Of a stretch of DNA of 64,000 nt, positions 1 through 12,030 are shown piece after piece. A program made the position numbers and the translations under genes. Source of the stretch: Pyrus communis (taxonomy: Eukaryota > Streptophyta > Magnoliopsida > Rosales > Rosaceae); assembly GCF_963583255.1 (NCBI RefSeq), contig NC_084808.1:26926300-26990299 (forward strand), in the 5' to 3' direction. Within the stretch, counting starts at the first letter, position 1. Each line of letters opens with the position of its first letter. The notes under the pieces are model-generated. The model was not told the origin of the DNA, did not search any database, and was given only the letters and a program-made list of their open reading frames with translations.

Positions 1-314
1 TTGTTTTACATTTTTATAATCAAATCAGTGGCAGTGTAGCACGTAAAATTACAAACTTAAAGCAATCGGAGAGAGCAGAAATTAAGATGTAGAGATATCC
101 TCAAACTTGCAACATATTGTATGGAAGCTAACCGTAGAGGTTTGTGAAGCAAACTGTGGAATGAGTTGCAATCAATTGAACAAAAACATAGTAGTTTAAC
201 TAAAAAATGCATGATGAAATGGATTCATTGTTTTCATGCATGACATAACTCTATATTATTCCATAAGTCAACTTAATATCATTCCACAAAGTGAAATTAG
301 AATGCTTACTTGTC

Positions 315-415
315 GTAGAAGGGGCAATGCCACAATGAAGGCATATGGCGAAACTTAGTAACTTGTAGCATTCATTGCATTTGTAGCCGATATGATTTTG
401 CCTATCTGATGGCAT
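315..415 (-). other. possible exon with a CxxC-x9-CxxC zinc-binding pattern
   Basis: On the minus strand a pyrimidine-rich stretch ending in CAG at about 416 precedes a short open segment with two CxxC pairs (CNEC and CLHC, nine residues apart), and the segment ends at a GTAAG donor near 313. This resembles one internal exon of a small zinc-finger protein. No flanking exon was found in the window, so neither the gene nor its family can be named. It could equally be a chance open segment in intergenic DNA. Confidence 0.2.
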
Positions 416-549
416 CTGCCAACACAAAAAAGGCCACTAAAAGGATGCCAAGTCTATTTTGATTCTTATGACATGCGATAAATAAAACAGATAGATAATG
501 TTTTCCATATCAATAGCATACCAAGAAATGTAAAGGACACAATACGCAG

Positions 550-686
<137 letters not shown>

Positions 687-1155
687 AACCCTTCCTGAAA
701 CCCTAATTGAACAACGGCAAATGATACCTACCCGGTGACCCACCATCTTGCCCAAAATGGAGAGGACAAAATTGCCCTTTGTAATAGACCATCCCCACCA
801 TCGGATTGTAATCTTGGATGGGCAAAAATGTAATTAAATAATTTGAGCCTCACTGAGGGCCGGGCTTCCCAGCCAAAACCAACACATTTGGGCCTGGCTG
901 AGGGCCGGGCTGCTGACCCAAAACCAACAAAAAGATCAGATTGAAACACTATTCATTTCTACAGTGCCATTTCCAACCTTTCTTTAGACTAAATAAAGTA
1001 ATGTTGCAACACAAGAAATTTACTCATTCCTACTTGCGTGTGTGCGTGCTGCGTGCTTATATGGGCTGACAAGAGTTACGCATATAGACGTTTCAGACCT
1101 TCCACTATTACTTAAGATTTCCCTTCATTCAATATGGTTTTGCAATTCTGTCCAG

Positions 1156-1497
1156 GTTGAAATGATTCTGCAAGCGTTGGAATACGAAATGGGTAAAAGT
1201 GTTTCATTCTTTTGCTGTAACTTTGTTAGCTTTCTTATCTTCCTCTTTTGATATTATTATTCCCAAACAGAACATGGAAAGGTGGTGGATGAGTTCTTCA
1301 TCTCGACAGCAGGTGGATCGATTTATTTTGATGCTAACTAGAGTAGGAAAATTTGTGATTTCTGCTATTTGTAACTGCTCTTTTCTTTTTGTTTGTCTTC
1401 TTTTTCCCCATGCAAATTCCGAACCGACCTAGGAAAGAGTTGGGCAGCTGAGATAATTGCCAGAAGAAATTCACGATTAGGCAAGAGTAAAAAATGA
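1156..1497 (+). pseudogene. 3' exons of an HDDC2-like HD-domain phosphohydrolase gene (fragment)
   Basis: Three short pieces join in frame to the C-terminus of the HD-domain-containing protein 2 family (5'-deoxynucleotidase YfbR/HDDC2-like): exon 1156-1192 (VEMILQALEYEM), exon 1271-1312 (EHGKVVDEFFISTAG) and a final piece 1412-1497 (KFRTDLGKSWAAEI, then a basic tail and TGA). The first two have good AG and GT borders. The last is preceded by AT instead of AG at 1410-1411; an in-frame alternative AG at 1432-1433 would delete seven residues. The catalytic HD-motif exons are not visible upstream, where a long CT repeat lies. It is either the tail of a gene starting left of the window or a truncated copy. 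Family assignment rests on recalled C-terminal similarity. Confidence 0.55.
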
Positions 1498-3685
1498 TAT
1501 TTCTCACGGCATGGTTCGCAGTCAAGCCTCCTTGTTGAAGTTGGCCGCCACCCTGCTGCACGTTCCTTGTTAACCATTTTTTCGTCTTCTCGCATGAAGG
1601 GCAAACAAGGATCTTGTATTCTAGAGCAGCCCCAACAGGATTATAGGATCTCCAGTTGCAGCTGTGGAATCAAAGCATACATCCATGGAGGCCCGGGTGA
1701 AAGTAAAGGTACGGTAATCTCCAAATATATGAAGCTGCTTCAATCTACCAGCTGAACACCAATAAACACTGTAGTTCTTGTAAACTTTTCTCATTTTTCA
1801 TTTTTTTGAATTTTCAAATGGTTAGTTTTTCTCCTTCGTATACCGGAAACACATCGATTAGATATGTCCCGGAGTGTATCAAGTTAGAGTAGCCCTGAAA
1901 AATGAACTTCTCTTGCAACAAACTTGCTTAATTTTCAGTTAAGTTAGTTTGGTGAGATGGAGGTTGTCAGGTTAGGCTTATATTGTGGATTTCTGAGTTT
2001 AAGTTAGGCGGATTGGGCTTAAAGCCCTTTGTTCTATTTTCTTCAATTTTGGGGCAAATTTTCTAGGAATTCCTGCGCCTAAAGTTAAATGTGACCTAAA
2101 TCGGTAAATTATCAATTAAAAAGCTTAAGCTCAAGGTTTGGTAATATGGTTTGGTTGACATTTTAACGATCAAATGTTAGAACAACTTTCATAGCATAGC
2201 ATGGATATATCAAGAATGTGGTCTCTTATGCTTATAATACAATACCATTTAGAGAATTTTATATATGTCTTATAATTGGCACGAGATGTTATATGTTAAA
2301 TAGGTAACGGTTTTCACTCAACTCAACCTTGTTACAGAGAAATTTTAATCAGACTTGACAGAATGTAATTGATTTGAGATATTACAACAGACTCATGTAA
2401 TATCTTAGTTGCAAAGGAGTTCTCCAACTCCTCTATGTCTAGAAAGTTGCACCACATGCGGCATCGTTTCAACAATGAAGCGCAAGAATACGAGGTCGAT
2501 GCGCGGGGAGTAGACTTTGGGAATCTTCATGTCGTGGTCGTGGTTGCAACTTGCATGTGTGTTTTCACTGGATTTCGGCTTTTCTTCCCACGATCTTATC
2601 ACTTGGGCAGAATGGATACTGTGCACGCGCGTGCTTCATATTTCGCGGTTTGCTTTTACTTTTCTTCCCCAAGGCCACGTTGACACCTCCTCCATTCTGA
2701 GAAATTTTTCAAAGTGATTAGTTTTTAAGCAACTACAAAAGTACGATATTTATTAAGCAAATTAGAATTCGTACAAACTGAGGATAGTGTGCTTAATGAG
2801 TTTCGATAAAAACTTTGTCAGGGATTTCAACCTGATCAAAGAAAAAGAGTGTCCCACACAACATAAAACCTATCCTCAAATGAACAATCAAACTTACAAT
2901 CCTTCCTCGAAAAGAATATCGTGAATCAGATCCGCAAAAAAAATGAACCCACTTACCGACTTACCCATTAATCTCATGCAAATTTGATTTAGAAATTCAG
3001 TCTAAATAACATTACTCCACATATTAACTTTAAAAAAATAAAGGAGTCATTGAAATTTTAAGCAACAGTAAATACCCAACAATATTTTACATATTAGTAA
3101 TTTAAATTATGACGAAGAAATTCAAACTAAAATACAAAAGAGAAAACACATTACTTTAATCAATTTACATATGTGTGGTCATTCTTTGCCGTAGATAAAT
3201 CACATTTTAGGATTTAGATTTCAGGTCTCGAATGATACGATGGTAGCTTTGAAACCGAGCAATCTCGACGTCAAGATCCACAAACAGCAACCGGTGGAGG
3301 AGCTTCACGGGCGGCAGCAGCAGAAAAACAGCAACAGACGGGGCATAATTAGGGCATATGACCTGACCCACCACCTCCTCCACTTTCAAACATTTGACAA
3401 TTCCGCAGACATCCTCTGTGAGAGAGAAAATGCTCCTCCTTTTAAATGATAAAATCACAACACAAAATTACTTTCTCTTAATCCATGCTGGGCCGGCCCC
3501 ACCGCCACCAGATTAAACGCGCTATTCAATATATTATATTTCATAGCATCCGATAGCTTGTCCATAAACTAACAGATTACTTTAACCCTGCATGCAGTCT
3601 TTTCTTCTAATGTGAACAAAATAAAAGATTATGCTCGGAGATTGTCCTTGTTCCCATCGAGAATATGCATATATGTATATAGAGA
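1498..3685. other. intergenic, no supported gene
   Basis: AT-rich sequence. Short open frames at 2435-2683 and 3207-3458 have no start context, introns or motifs that I recognise. The stretches around 2,410-2,690 and 3,220-3,450 are less AT-rich than their surroundings and might be decayed gene fragments, but I cannot assign them. Confidence 0.5.
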
Positions 3686-3836
3686 GTTTTAACAAAAAAT
3701 TCACGATATTGTTTACTTTAACGAAAAATTATATTTTTACACTAAAAAATCAAACCTAAGACTATTCACTTTACCTTTTATTTTGTCATTATCGTTAAAA
3801 CTCAAAGTTTTCAAGTTATTTTCATTAGTTTTCCTA
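3686..3836 (+). mobile_element. short AT-rich dispersed element, family 1 copy A
   Basis: About 150 bp with the order TTTTAAC-AAAA, CTTTAACGAAAAA, TTTTTACACTAAAAA, CTATTCACTTTACC, TTATCGTTAAAACTCAAA, TTTTCATTAGTTTTC. The same order recurs at 4,964, 19,897 (reverse), 26,760, 28,157 (reverse) and 54,908. The ends are weak inverted repeats (GAAAA..TTAACGAAAA against GAAAACTAATGAAAA). It has no coding capacity, so it is called MITE-like. Confidence 0.75.
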
Positions 3837-4049
3837 TGTATATATGTGTATATTGCTGAGTTGCTGAATTGTTGACTTACAAAAAGAGTGGTGTTTATAT
3901 ATACACATTTTTTATCTTTCATACGTCACATCTCTCAATTATTAACCGTCAAATTAAATGAATTGAAGATGTTCAAAAGACAAATAAACAAGAATATATA
4001 AATATATAATAAAAAAAATGTAAATATCACATTCTTTACAAAATTCTAA

Positions 4050-4099
4050 ACGAATATATACATATATATATATATATATAATAAATAAATAAATAAAAA
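4050..4099. repeat. AT/ATAA microsatellite
   Basis: A compound simple repeat: alternating TA/AT units followed by several AATA units. Confidence 0.85.
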
Positions 4100-4109
4100 G
4101 TTGCAATGG

Positions 4110-4285
4110 ATTTGGATTGGGGGTCCGAATCCTCCTGACCAGATAACATAGACAGTTGGATTTTGATCCAACGGCTACAATTATTATAACTTTAAAATGA
4201 TCATCTGTTTGTAACCATTGGATCAAAATCTAACTGTCCTTGTTAGGAAGATTTGAACGCTCTGCTCAGAAGAGGATCTAAATTC
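4110..4285. mobile_element. palindromic MITE-like element
   Basis: Two arms form an inverted repeat: GACAGTTGGATTTTGATCCA on the left and TGGATCAAAATCTAACTGTC on the right. Related outer sequence (GGTCCGAATCCTCC, and on the right GGAAGATTTGAACGC) lies beyond the arms. The spacer is short and there is no ORF. This is typical of a small non-autonomous DNA element; I could not define a target-site duplication. Confidence 0.55.
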
Positions 4286-4963
4286 AAGCTGGATTTGGTA
4301 GCATTAAAGAATGTTGTCAAACTCGTGGCTCCAAAAGTAAACTCCAAAAAACTACAGACTACAGGCACATTACAGTGATTATTCTATTTGTTTATAGTAT
4401 TAAATTATATTTAAGGACGAAATTAACGTTTTAGGGAGGTGAATATTTTACTAATTTAATTATCTTAATGATAGAATAATTCCATTTTATATGACAGCTT
4501 ACGTAATAACACACTGCAAAAACTAATACATGTCTCCCATATCTTTTCAAACTTAAAAAAAATTTGGGCAGAAAATTTTCCACGGACGTATGATATTACT
4601 CGCGTTAAAATCATTAAAAACTCACAAGGGGAAACAGAATGAAAAGCCAAGATTTTGATAATACTATTTAAAAATATTTTGTTTATATTCAATTAATTGA
4701 TAGTTATTATAACGTATCAAACTTTATAAAAACAAATTTATGAAATCTAAAAATATTTGAAAGGAAACAAATGAAAAAGGTCCAAACTCCATAAGATTTA
4801 AATTGCCCTGACCAAATTGCACAATGCGTTTACGTTGCGTAAAAAGCCAACCACATTAATCTGTCAATAATTATGATTATTTTTTCAACCAAAACAATAA
4901 AAAAGAGTTTTAGAAAAAGAAAATACCATATAAATTGTCATCAAACAATAATAATAAGAAAAT
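4286..4963. other. intergenic, no supported gene
   Basis: AT-rich sequence between two small repeats; nothing else recognisable. Confidence 0.5.
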
Positions 4964-5108
4964 TTTAACGAAAAACTCACAATACTGTTTATTTTAACGA
5001 AAAATTACATTTTTACATTAAAAAATCAATTATAATACTATTCACTTTACCTTTTATTTTATAATTTTTATCAAAACTCAAAATTTTCGATACTCTTTCA
5101 TTAGTACT
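4964..5108 (+). mobile_element. short AT-rich dispersed element, family 1 copy B
   Basis: Same block order as the copy at 3,686 (TTTTAACGAAAAACTCAC at the left, ending CTCTTTCATTAGTA). It lies immediately upstream of the PERK gene's leader, so it may form part of that promoter region. Confidence 0.75.
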
Positions 5109-5159
5109 GTTTCCTTTCATTAGTAATTACTCTTTCCGAGTCGTTTTCAGTTTTCGCAG

Positions 5160-5277
5160 AGTACATTTGAGACCCCACAAGCCGTGTGTTGAACTTCCTG
5201 TGCAGAGTTGGGAGATAAAGAAGTTTCAAGAGATCAAAGTTTTGGGTTTTTGTTTGGCCATCATTGACGAAGTAAAG
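5160..5277 (+). promoter_or_regulatory. probable 5' UTR leader exon of the PERK gene with a strong donor
   Basis: The sequence before AAAG|GTAAGT at 5277/5278 has no coding role in the PERK frame and is followed by about 490 bp of T-rich, intron-like DNA up to the ATG. Leader introns are common upstream of plant kinase genes. The acceptor is uncertain; CACAG near 5506 is one candidate. The transcription start cannot be fixed from sequence alone. Confidence 0.4.
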
Positions 5278-5766
5278 GTAAGTCCTTTCCCGATTTTACC
5301 ATTTGGGTTTTGCTTTTTAGTACCAAGTTGTGATAATATTGTTGCTTCTGCTGCATTTGGTCACTAAAAGTTTGGAATTTTGAGTGTTCACTTAGAGAAA
5401 GATTGCTACTTTAATATCTGTGAAATTAGAATTATCTCTCACTCTTTGAAGTTAGTGATCTGAAAAGCCTGTTTGCTGAGTTGGGTTTCTGGGATTTTGA
5501 TCACAGAAGAATATTTTGATGTTTTGGAGGTGATTGGTTGGTGGAGTTTGGTGGTGGGGGAATTTGGGGAATTCCATTTTTTGAAGTTTTTGGAGATGTT
5601 GGTTTGACAAAGACTTGAAACTTGTCGCTTGGGTTTTTCTCTAAATTTTGGCTTTTTGTATTGAAAGCTCTGGATATTTGTGAAAGGATTGAAGATTTCG
5701 TGATTGATTGAAGGTTGTGGTGTGTGAGTTATATGGTATCCATTACTGGATTTTGGGTCTAGTTAG

Positions 5767-8700
5767 ATGGCAACCACGTCGCCATCTCCAAATTCGTCTC
5801 CATCCGCCGTGCCGCCAGCTTCTAATACTACCTTAACATCTCCGTCAACCGCCACACCGACACCGTCTTCTCGGCCGAATTTGGATTCACCAGAGTCCTC
5901 TAAGGCAACCACTAAATCTCCGCAACCTGTTGGTTCATCAGCTCCTCCTCCAGCCACATCCTCACCACCTCCAACACAAACACCTCCTCCAACTCCACAA
6001 TCTGCTTCACCGCCAACCTCGCCGCCACCACCTTCATCCAATGTACCTCCACCAGCTTCTTATTCTTCACCCCCACCATCAACTTCTGGTTCTCCACCCC
6101 CACCATCATCAAATCCACCGAAAAGTTCACCTTCTCCGCCACCACCAACATCTGATCCACCTGCAAGTTCACCTCCTCCGCCGCAATCTCCCGCACCAGT
6201 GAGTTCACCTCCACCTCCACCCTTTTCAAAGCCGCCTGAAACTTCACCGCCACCTGAAAAGTCTCCTCCACCTCCATCAAGTCCCCCCAAAAGTTCACCA
6301 CGACCGTCACCATCAGACCCACCACCGAATTCACCCCCATCTCCAGCAATTGTGCCACCCATAAGTTCACCTCCACCATCAGCATCAACCCCCCCTGAAA
6401 GTTCAGCTCCACCACCAGCATCAACTCCCCTTGAAAGTTCACCTCCTCCACCAGCATCAATGCCTCCCAGAAAAGCACCCCCGCCTCCTAGCCGTACTAC
6501 TCCAGCCCCACCTGGCTCTCAACCAACCCCTTCACCTGCACCACCCATCATAAGAATGTCACCACCTCCCCCCTCACGGGCTTCTCCACCAGTTCCTTCT
6601 CAAATTCCAAGTCCACTAACAAACACTTCCAGTCCGAATGTACCACAAAGTTCAAATTCCAACGGCATTGGTACTGGAGGCATAGTGGCAATTGGTGTAG
6701 TGGTAGGGGCAGTAGTGCTTAGCCTCGTTGGATTGATTGTATGGTGCATGAGGAGGCAAAAGAAAAAAGTATCCGGGCTTGAAGGTTATGCTATGCAATC
6801 CACTATGGATTCTTCTCCACGATCAGGTACCTTCAGTCATACATGACGCAGTTGATTCCTTGTTGTGTTATTATGAATGTGGGATTTTCTGTTTAATCGT
6901 ATTTCTAAATTTCAATAAGTTCAACATACTATTTTAAGAATATATTTAGCCTCACTCAGATCAGGGTATGGGATAAATTAATCAGCTCATATAAGCCGTT
7001 GTATTTAAGAAGGCTTTTGTAACTTGTTTCCAGATTCATCCTTCTTGAAGGCGCATTCTTCAGCTCCCCTTGTTGGAAGCCGTTCTGGCAGTGAGTTCAT
7101 GAGTCCTCCACCAGAACAAGCAGGAGTTGGAAATTCAAGACCATGGTTTACTTTTGAAGAACTAGCTAAGGCCACAAATGGTTTTTCATCTCAGAATCTT
7201 TTGGGCGAAGGCGGATTTGGTTGTGTTTATAGGGGATGCCTACCAGATGGGAGAGAGGTGGCAGTAAAACAACTAAAAATTGGAGGGGGTCAGGGTGAGC
7301 GAGAATTCAAGGCTGAAGTTGAGATTATTAGTCGCATACATCACCGCCATTTGGTTTCTCTGGTTGGCTACTGCATCTCTGATAACCGAAGGCTGCTCGT
7401 CTATGAATACGTCGCTAACGATAGCCTTTATTTTCATCTTCATGGTATATCTATAACAGAGCTTTTAAGAAACAGTTAGTGATAATGGTTCCGTAATCTC
7501 ATGTTTTGCACCTTGCAATTTTCAGGAGAAGGTAGGCCAGTTCTGGACTGGGCAACTCGTGTTAAGGTTGCTGCTGGTGCAGCTCGTGGGATCGCTTATC
7601 TTCATGAAGACTGTAATTATCTACCCTTAGTTTCTGGATTCTGATAGCTGAATGTTTGGGTTACTATATCCTCATACGATTGTTTTATCGGTTACATAAT
7701 TTAACTGGAAGTGTTTTGTTGACCAAGTTTGGTTTTATTTGTTTAATGTCAGGTCATCCTCGAATTATTCACAGGGATATAAAGTCGTCAAACATTCTTT
7801 TAGATAACAACTTTGAAGCTCGGGTATAGCATCATTTCACTCAGAGCACATTTCAGTACTCCTATATTTTGGTTAGGTTGTAGCTCATGGTTTCCTTCTT
7901 TACTTTACAGGTTTCAGATTTTGGACTTGCCAAATTAGCGCTTGATTCAAATACGCATATAAGCACACGTGTGATGGGAACGTTTGGGTACGTCAGCAAT
8001 CCAGTGTTGGCCCACTTGCTTTCCACTTGTATCAAACCTATTCTTGAGGTTTCTTCTAGATTTTAATTTATACTGTCATCACAAACATACCTTTCATGCC
8101 TGATAATGTATTGATTCCGCTTGATTTTCAGATACGTGGCTCCTGAATATGCATCAAGTGGGAAATTGACTGAGAAGTCTGATGTTTACTCTTATGGAGT
8201 TGTGCTTCTTGAGTTGATCACTGGACGGAAGCCTGTAGATACATCCTTGGGAGATGAGAGTCTAGTTGAATGGGTAAACTTACATCCTCTTTTCATACTG
8301 GACATATCATGCTGCAGTGTTTACATTACTTTGCTTCAATTCGATAATAATGTTTTGATATTTCATATTTTGAATTCCCCAATTTATTGAGTGAGATCTT
8401 CTGGCCCTATAGTTTTTAAACAAGGAATGCATTGAAATTCCAGAACCGTCTTACAGAAAGAAATCTCAATGCATGAAATCTTTTTTACTGTCTGATTATG
8501 CTGTCAATATTTGTCTGGATTCAGGGGGCACAATTTAGTCTCGCCTTAGTTGTGAATCATTTCATTTTTTTCAAAAGTACGTGAATAAATGCTTAATAAA
8601 GATGTGAGACCGTACTTAGGAAATATTTATGTAACAAATTGACAATATGTTTATAGAATGAAATAAAACTGTATAGTTAACCAACTGAATGTTCTAAGGT

Positions 8701-9162
8701 CAAACCCAAGCTTTCCTGACAAGAGACGCATTTTACTATCCAGGCTCGGCCGTTGTTGAGTTATGCTCTTGATAATGAGGATTTTGAATGCGTGGTAGAT
8801 CCAAGGCTCGAAAAGAATTATGTGGATACTGAAATGTTCAGAATGATCGAGATTGCTGCTGCTTGTGTGCGACATTCATCTGCTAAGAGACCACGAATGG
8901 GACAGGTAATAAGAAGCTGAATTTTTTTTTATAATGTGAATTCATTCACTACACCAGCATAAGCTAACATCATCATTCTCACTGTCCTCAGGTTGTTAGA
9001 GCTTTTGATAGTTTTCTTGCTTCCGATATAAACAACGGAATGAGAGTGGGGGAAAGTGAGGCATTTGACTCGGCACAACAATCAGCTGAAATTAGGTTGT
9101 TCCGGAGAATGGCATTTGGTAGTCAAAATTACAGTGCAGATTTTTTCAGCGAAGAGGTATAG
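5767..9162 (+). CDS. proline-rich receptor-like protein kinase (PERK family, PERK8-13-like)
   Basis: Plasma-membrane Ser/Thr receptor kinase whose extensin-like ectodomain is thought to sense the cell wall. Eight coding exons: 5767-6826, 7034-7444, 7526-7612, 7753-7823, 7911-7987, 8132-8273, 8744-8905 and 8992-9162 (726 aa), all with GT-AG borders and continuous phase. Residues 1-290 are Pro/Ser-rich with many SPPPP blocks. There is no classical signal peptide, as is usual in PERKs. A transmembrane helix lies at about 302-325, followed by a basic stop (RRQKKK). The kinase domain shows GEGGFG, AVKQLK (ATP lysine), HRDIKSSN (catalytic Asp), DFGLA, GTFGYVAPEY and a late invariant Arg (KRPRMGQ). 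The tail ends at FSEEV after the [10 protein letters not shown] motif, shorter than the tails I remember for this clade. A non-coding leader exon probably ends at the GTAAGT donor at 5278. Confidence 0.95.
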
Positions 9163-10179
9163 TACACATTCGGAGAGTTAAACACTGAACTGAAAAGGGT
9201 TTTGCCAGATTGAGCTAGATTTGGATTCGCTCAGCTGGGACCCTGATCTTTCTGCAACTGGAACTGACTGCATCGGATGTATAGATTGTTCCATCGTTCC
9301 TGTAAAGGTCCATTTTTAGTTTCTGCCTATATTATACGTTTATGGACCGCCATTTTTTGCCCCTGTAATTACTTAGCCTATGTATGATGATCTTATTGCA
9401 TCCACCAATATTTTTGGTGGTGTTATAAAGGTAATAATTCAATTTTGTTAACCATGGATCCTATTCTTCCCTCTTTTGCTTCCCCTCTTTCACAACTCCA
9501 TGTTTTGTGATTTATACGCGACAATCTCAGATCGAAAATACGTACCCCTCTTTTTCGAGCTTGTTAAATCAGCCTGCAGGCTGCCCCGTCACCCTCAGAA
9601 ACGTGGAAATCTTGAGTATAGCCAAGGATATATTCTTACAAGTCTCACTCGTCGCGTGCTAAAATATTTGGGGTACAATGTAAACTGGGTTTGCAAATAT
9701 TAGTAAATCTGCAAGTCTTCCCAGAAAGGGGAGAGAACTGTCTTTGAAAGACAGCTCTGTGACAGCTTCTATGGAAATGCTTAAAGCTATCAAAGAAATC
9801 TTCCACCAAGGAGAAGTAGAAGCCAAGCAACAACAGCTTTTATGTTTCCTTTTCACATCCTAATATTTTAATATATTACAGAACGGGATAAGCTTGTTTT
9901 TCGTATTTTAGATTAAATTAGAATATCGCTTGAAAAAAGAAATTCGATTATATTGGATAGCCCCTATTGGAAGCTAGAGTGTTTTTTTAATGTTAGACAA
10001 TGATTGAAGTCATGACTCATGTACAACGCCACATATCATTCCAATTGCTTCACCCTTTCTATTACCTCCCGCAAAGGCAAGGAACTTATTCCTTAAACAC
10101 CACCACCACCGGGGCATGAAGATTTCTTTAAACTGTTTTCTCCACCACCACCACCCCTTTCCTCCCGATTTTCGCAGCC
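9163..10179. other. PERK 3' UTR and intergenic DNA
   Basis: The first 250 bp probably include the PERK 3' UTR. Open frames at 9,476-9,703 and 9,645-9,856 overlap on opposite strands and show no recognisable domain. The last 80 bp are CCA-rich and form the leader of the next gene. Confidence 0.5.
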
Positions 10180-10650
10180 ATGGAAGACTGCAACATGATC
10201 GCCGCAGACTGCGTCGTGATTTCATGCTGCTGCCAGTGCTTGATCCTCCAAATCACCATCTTCATCTTGTACAAGCTCCCTTGCAAGTTGATCCGAAAGA
10301 CGAGAGAGTACACCATGAAGAAACTTCAACAGAGAAGGAGAAAGGAAATTATAGTGTTGGATACATGTAAAGATGTTGACTTTGCGAGTGTTGTCGGAGA
10401 GTCTATGAGATCATCCATGGAGGCAGGAGGAGGACATAGTTGCAGGCGCTGCATGGAGGAGGTGGAGGAGGTGCTGCAGGAGTTTTCTCAGAGAGGAGAG
10501 TTTGGATTTGGAAGCTTTTGGGGTAGGGGAGAATTGGGTTGCTCCCCAACTCATCATTCACCAAATCATGATCCATTTGATACTAGTTTTGTACAATATC
10601 ACCTGATTGAAATGGTGGCTCTGTCATCTATTGATCATAAAGCTAGGTAG
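10180..10650 (+). CDS. small plant-specific protein of unknown function
   Basis: An intronless 156-aa frame starting MEDCNMIAADCVVISCCCQC. The N-terminus combines a cysteine cluster (CCCQC) with a hydrophobic stretch (about residues 9-32, ending ILQITIFILYKLP), then a basic segment (KKLQQRRRKE) and a C-terminal Cys-containing acidic motif (CRRCMEEVEEVLQEF). I recall Arabidopsis proteins of unknown function with the same N-terminal pattern (At3g11690 and At5g06380 type). A membrane-anchored or S-acylated protein facing the cytosol is plausible from the hydrophobic and Cys content, but that is inference. The start is supported by the family-like N-terminus and the AGCCATGG context. Confidence 0.85.
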   Translation: MEDCNMIAADCVVISCCCQCLILQITIFILYKLPCKLIRKTREYTMKKLQQRRRKEIIVLDTCKDVDFASVVGESMRSSMEAGGGHSCRRCMEEVEEVLQEFSQRGEFGFGSFWGRGELGCSPTHHSPNHDPFDTSFVQYHLIEMVALSSIDHKAR

Positions 10651-12030
10651 CTATTCAATCGCGAAAAAACTTACCTGCAACATGTTTCGTATGTTCCTCA
10701 TTTCTCTGCATTTCTAGTCACGTAACATGTCTTATCACATAATTAGTCATCTGACAATAAATGTAGAGTGACGGGTATAATCGAAACGGGTTGTAGTAGC
10801 CACTGATCAAAATATCGTGGCTCATTCATTTCGTTTTATGATGAAAATGTATGAAATTCAAATGGAACAAACGTTGAAGAAGGTTATGCATATATATGAC
10901 ATCACTTGTTATATATCAAAGGCTTAGATTCTTAAACCTTATCTTAGATCTCGAATATAATGACATCATGCTTATAAATGTCAAATAATTCTTTATTGTC
11001 ACGCGTCTACACGACCAAACTATGTCAACTTTGTAAATATGTTGTCATTGAAGCTCTGCATATTCTAAGAAAATGCCACTTTCACATAGATTCCATTCCA
11101 CACATTGAATCTCAAATGTTCTTCACCTAATTATGTTAGCTCCAATCATGCGATGGTGACCAGAAGAGTCTGAAATGATTTTATGAATCTTTTCGATCTC
11201 TAAAAAAATGGATTATCGTGACGAAACTACCAACTGATTCCCTTTTTTAAAGAAGGAAGAAAAATGATTGAACACTCATCACAGCTCGGCCATGTTATTG
11301 ATAAAAACAAAACAGAAGTTGTTAATTAATCAATTAATGAATCCAGCATAATCGATAGTTTATTTTAGTTAACATTGGACTAAACACGTTAGAATAAGTT
11401 TAACTTTTATGGGAATTGAGATCAAACTTGAGTGCATAAAAGCAAATGCATCACCTTAACGAACTGACTTAATTCACATATGTCATCGTGTTGAATTTAC
11501 TTCAAAACTTAAACAGACCCAAATCAACACTCTATTACCAAAATAGAAAACACATGTTTAAGTCATAAATATGGAAAGATTTTTCATTGTGCTAGAATAC
11601 GGACTGATATACAAGTGTCATGATACAATTGGTAGAAATATTATTTTCAAGTTTTTAATCAACTGTATTTTGATACTTTATGTACCAAAAAATATTATCG
11701 ACACACTTGAAAAATTTCTCCCAAACATAGTCAATCAACAAACAACCCCTAAGTAGCATCCCCCCAATATATAACCACGCAGCAAAAAAATTGATCAACT
11801 CTTAGCAAAAACGCGTTTTCAGTTTTTAAACTTTTAATCCAAACACAAGAAAAATTAAAACTCAAAAAACAAAAACAAAAACCAAAAAAAACCCAAAAAC
11901 ACAAACCAATCAGCGCCCCACACAAAAAACCCCAAATTAAACTCCCAAAAACTCACAAAATTCAAATCGTCTGGATCTATCGATCCCTTCCTTTTTCTTC
12001 TTCTACTTCTTCTCGGCCGCCATTATACTA
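10651..12030. other. intergenic; CML promoter and a MITE
   Basis: AT-rich. It contains the hairpin MITE at 11,579-11,722. The last 200 bp go from A-rich (11,850-11,930) to a pyrimidine-rich leader (TTCTTCTTCTACTTCTTCTC) just before the calmodulin-like gene, typical of a plant 5' UTR. No additional gene seen. Confidence 0.5.
11579..11722. mobile_element. hairpin MITE, family 2 copy A
   Basis: The left arm (TTTTTCATTGTGCTAG, then ACAAGTGTCATGATACAATT) is imperfectly complementary to the right arm (AACTGTATTTTGATAC, then GACACACTTGAAAAATTTC). Related hairpins occur at about 26,325-26,440 and 45,417-45,561. It has no coding capacity. Confidence 0.65.

Noticed and set aside
5912..6478. Long antisense open frame across the PERK Pro-rich exon
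   Set aside because: Shadow frame caused by CCA/CCT-rich codons; no start context, introns or domain.
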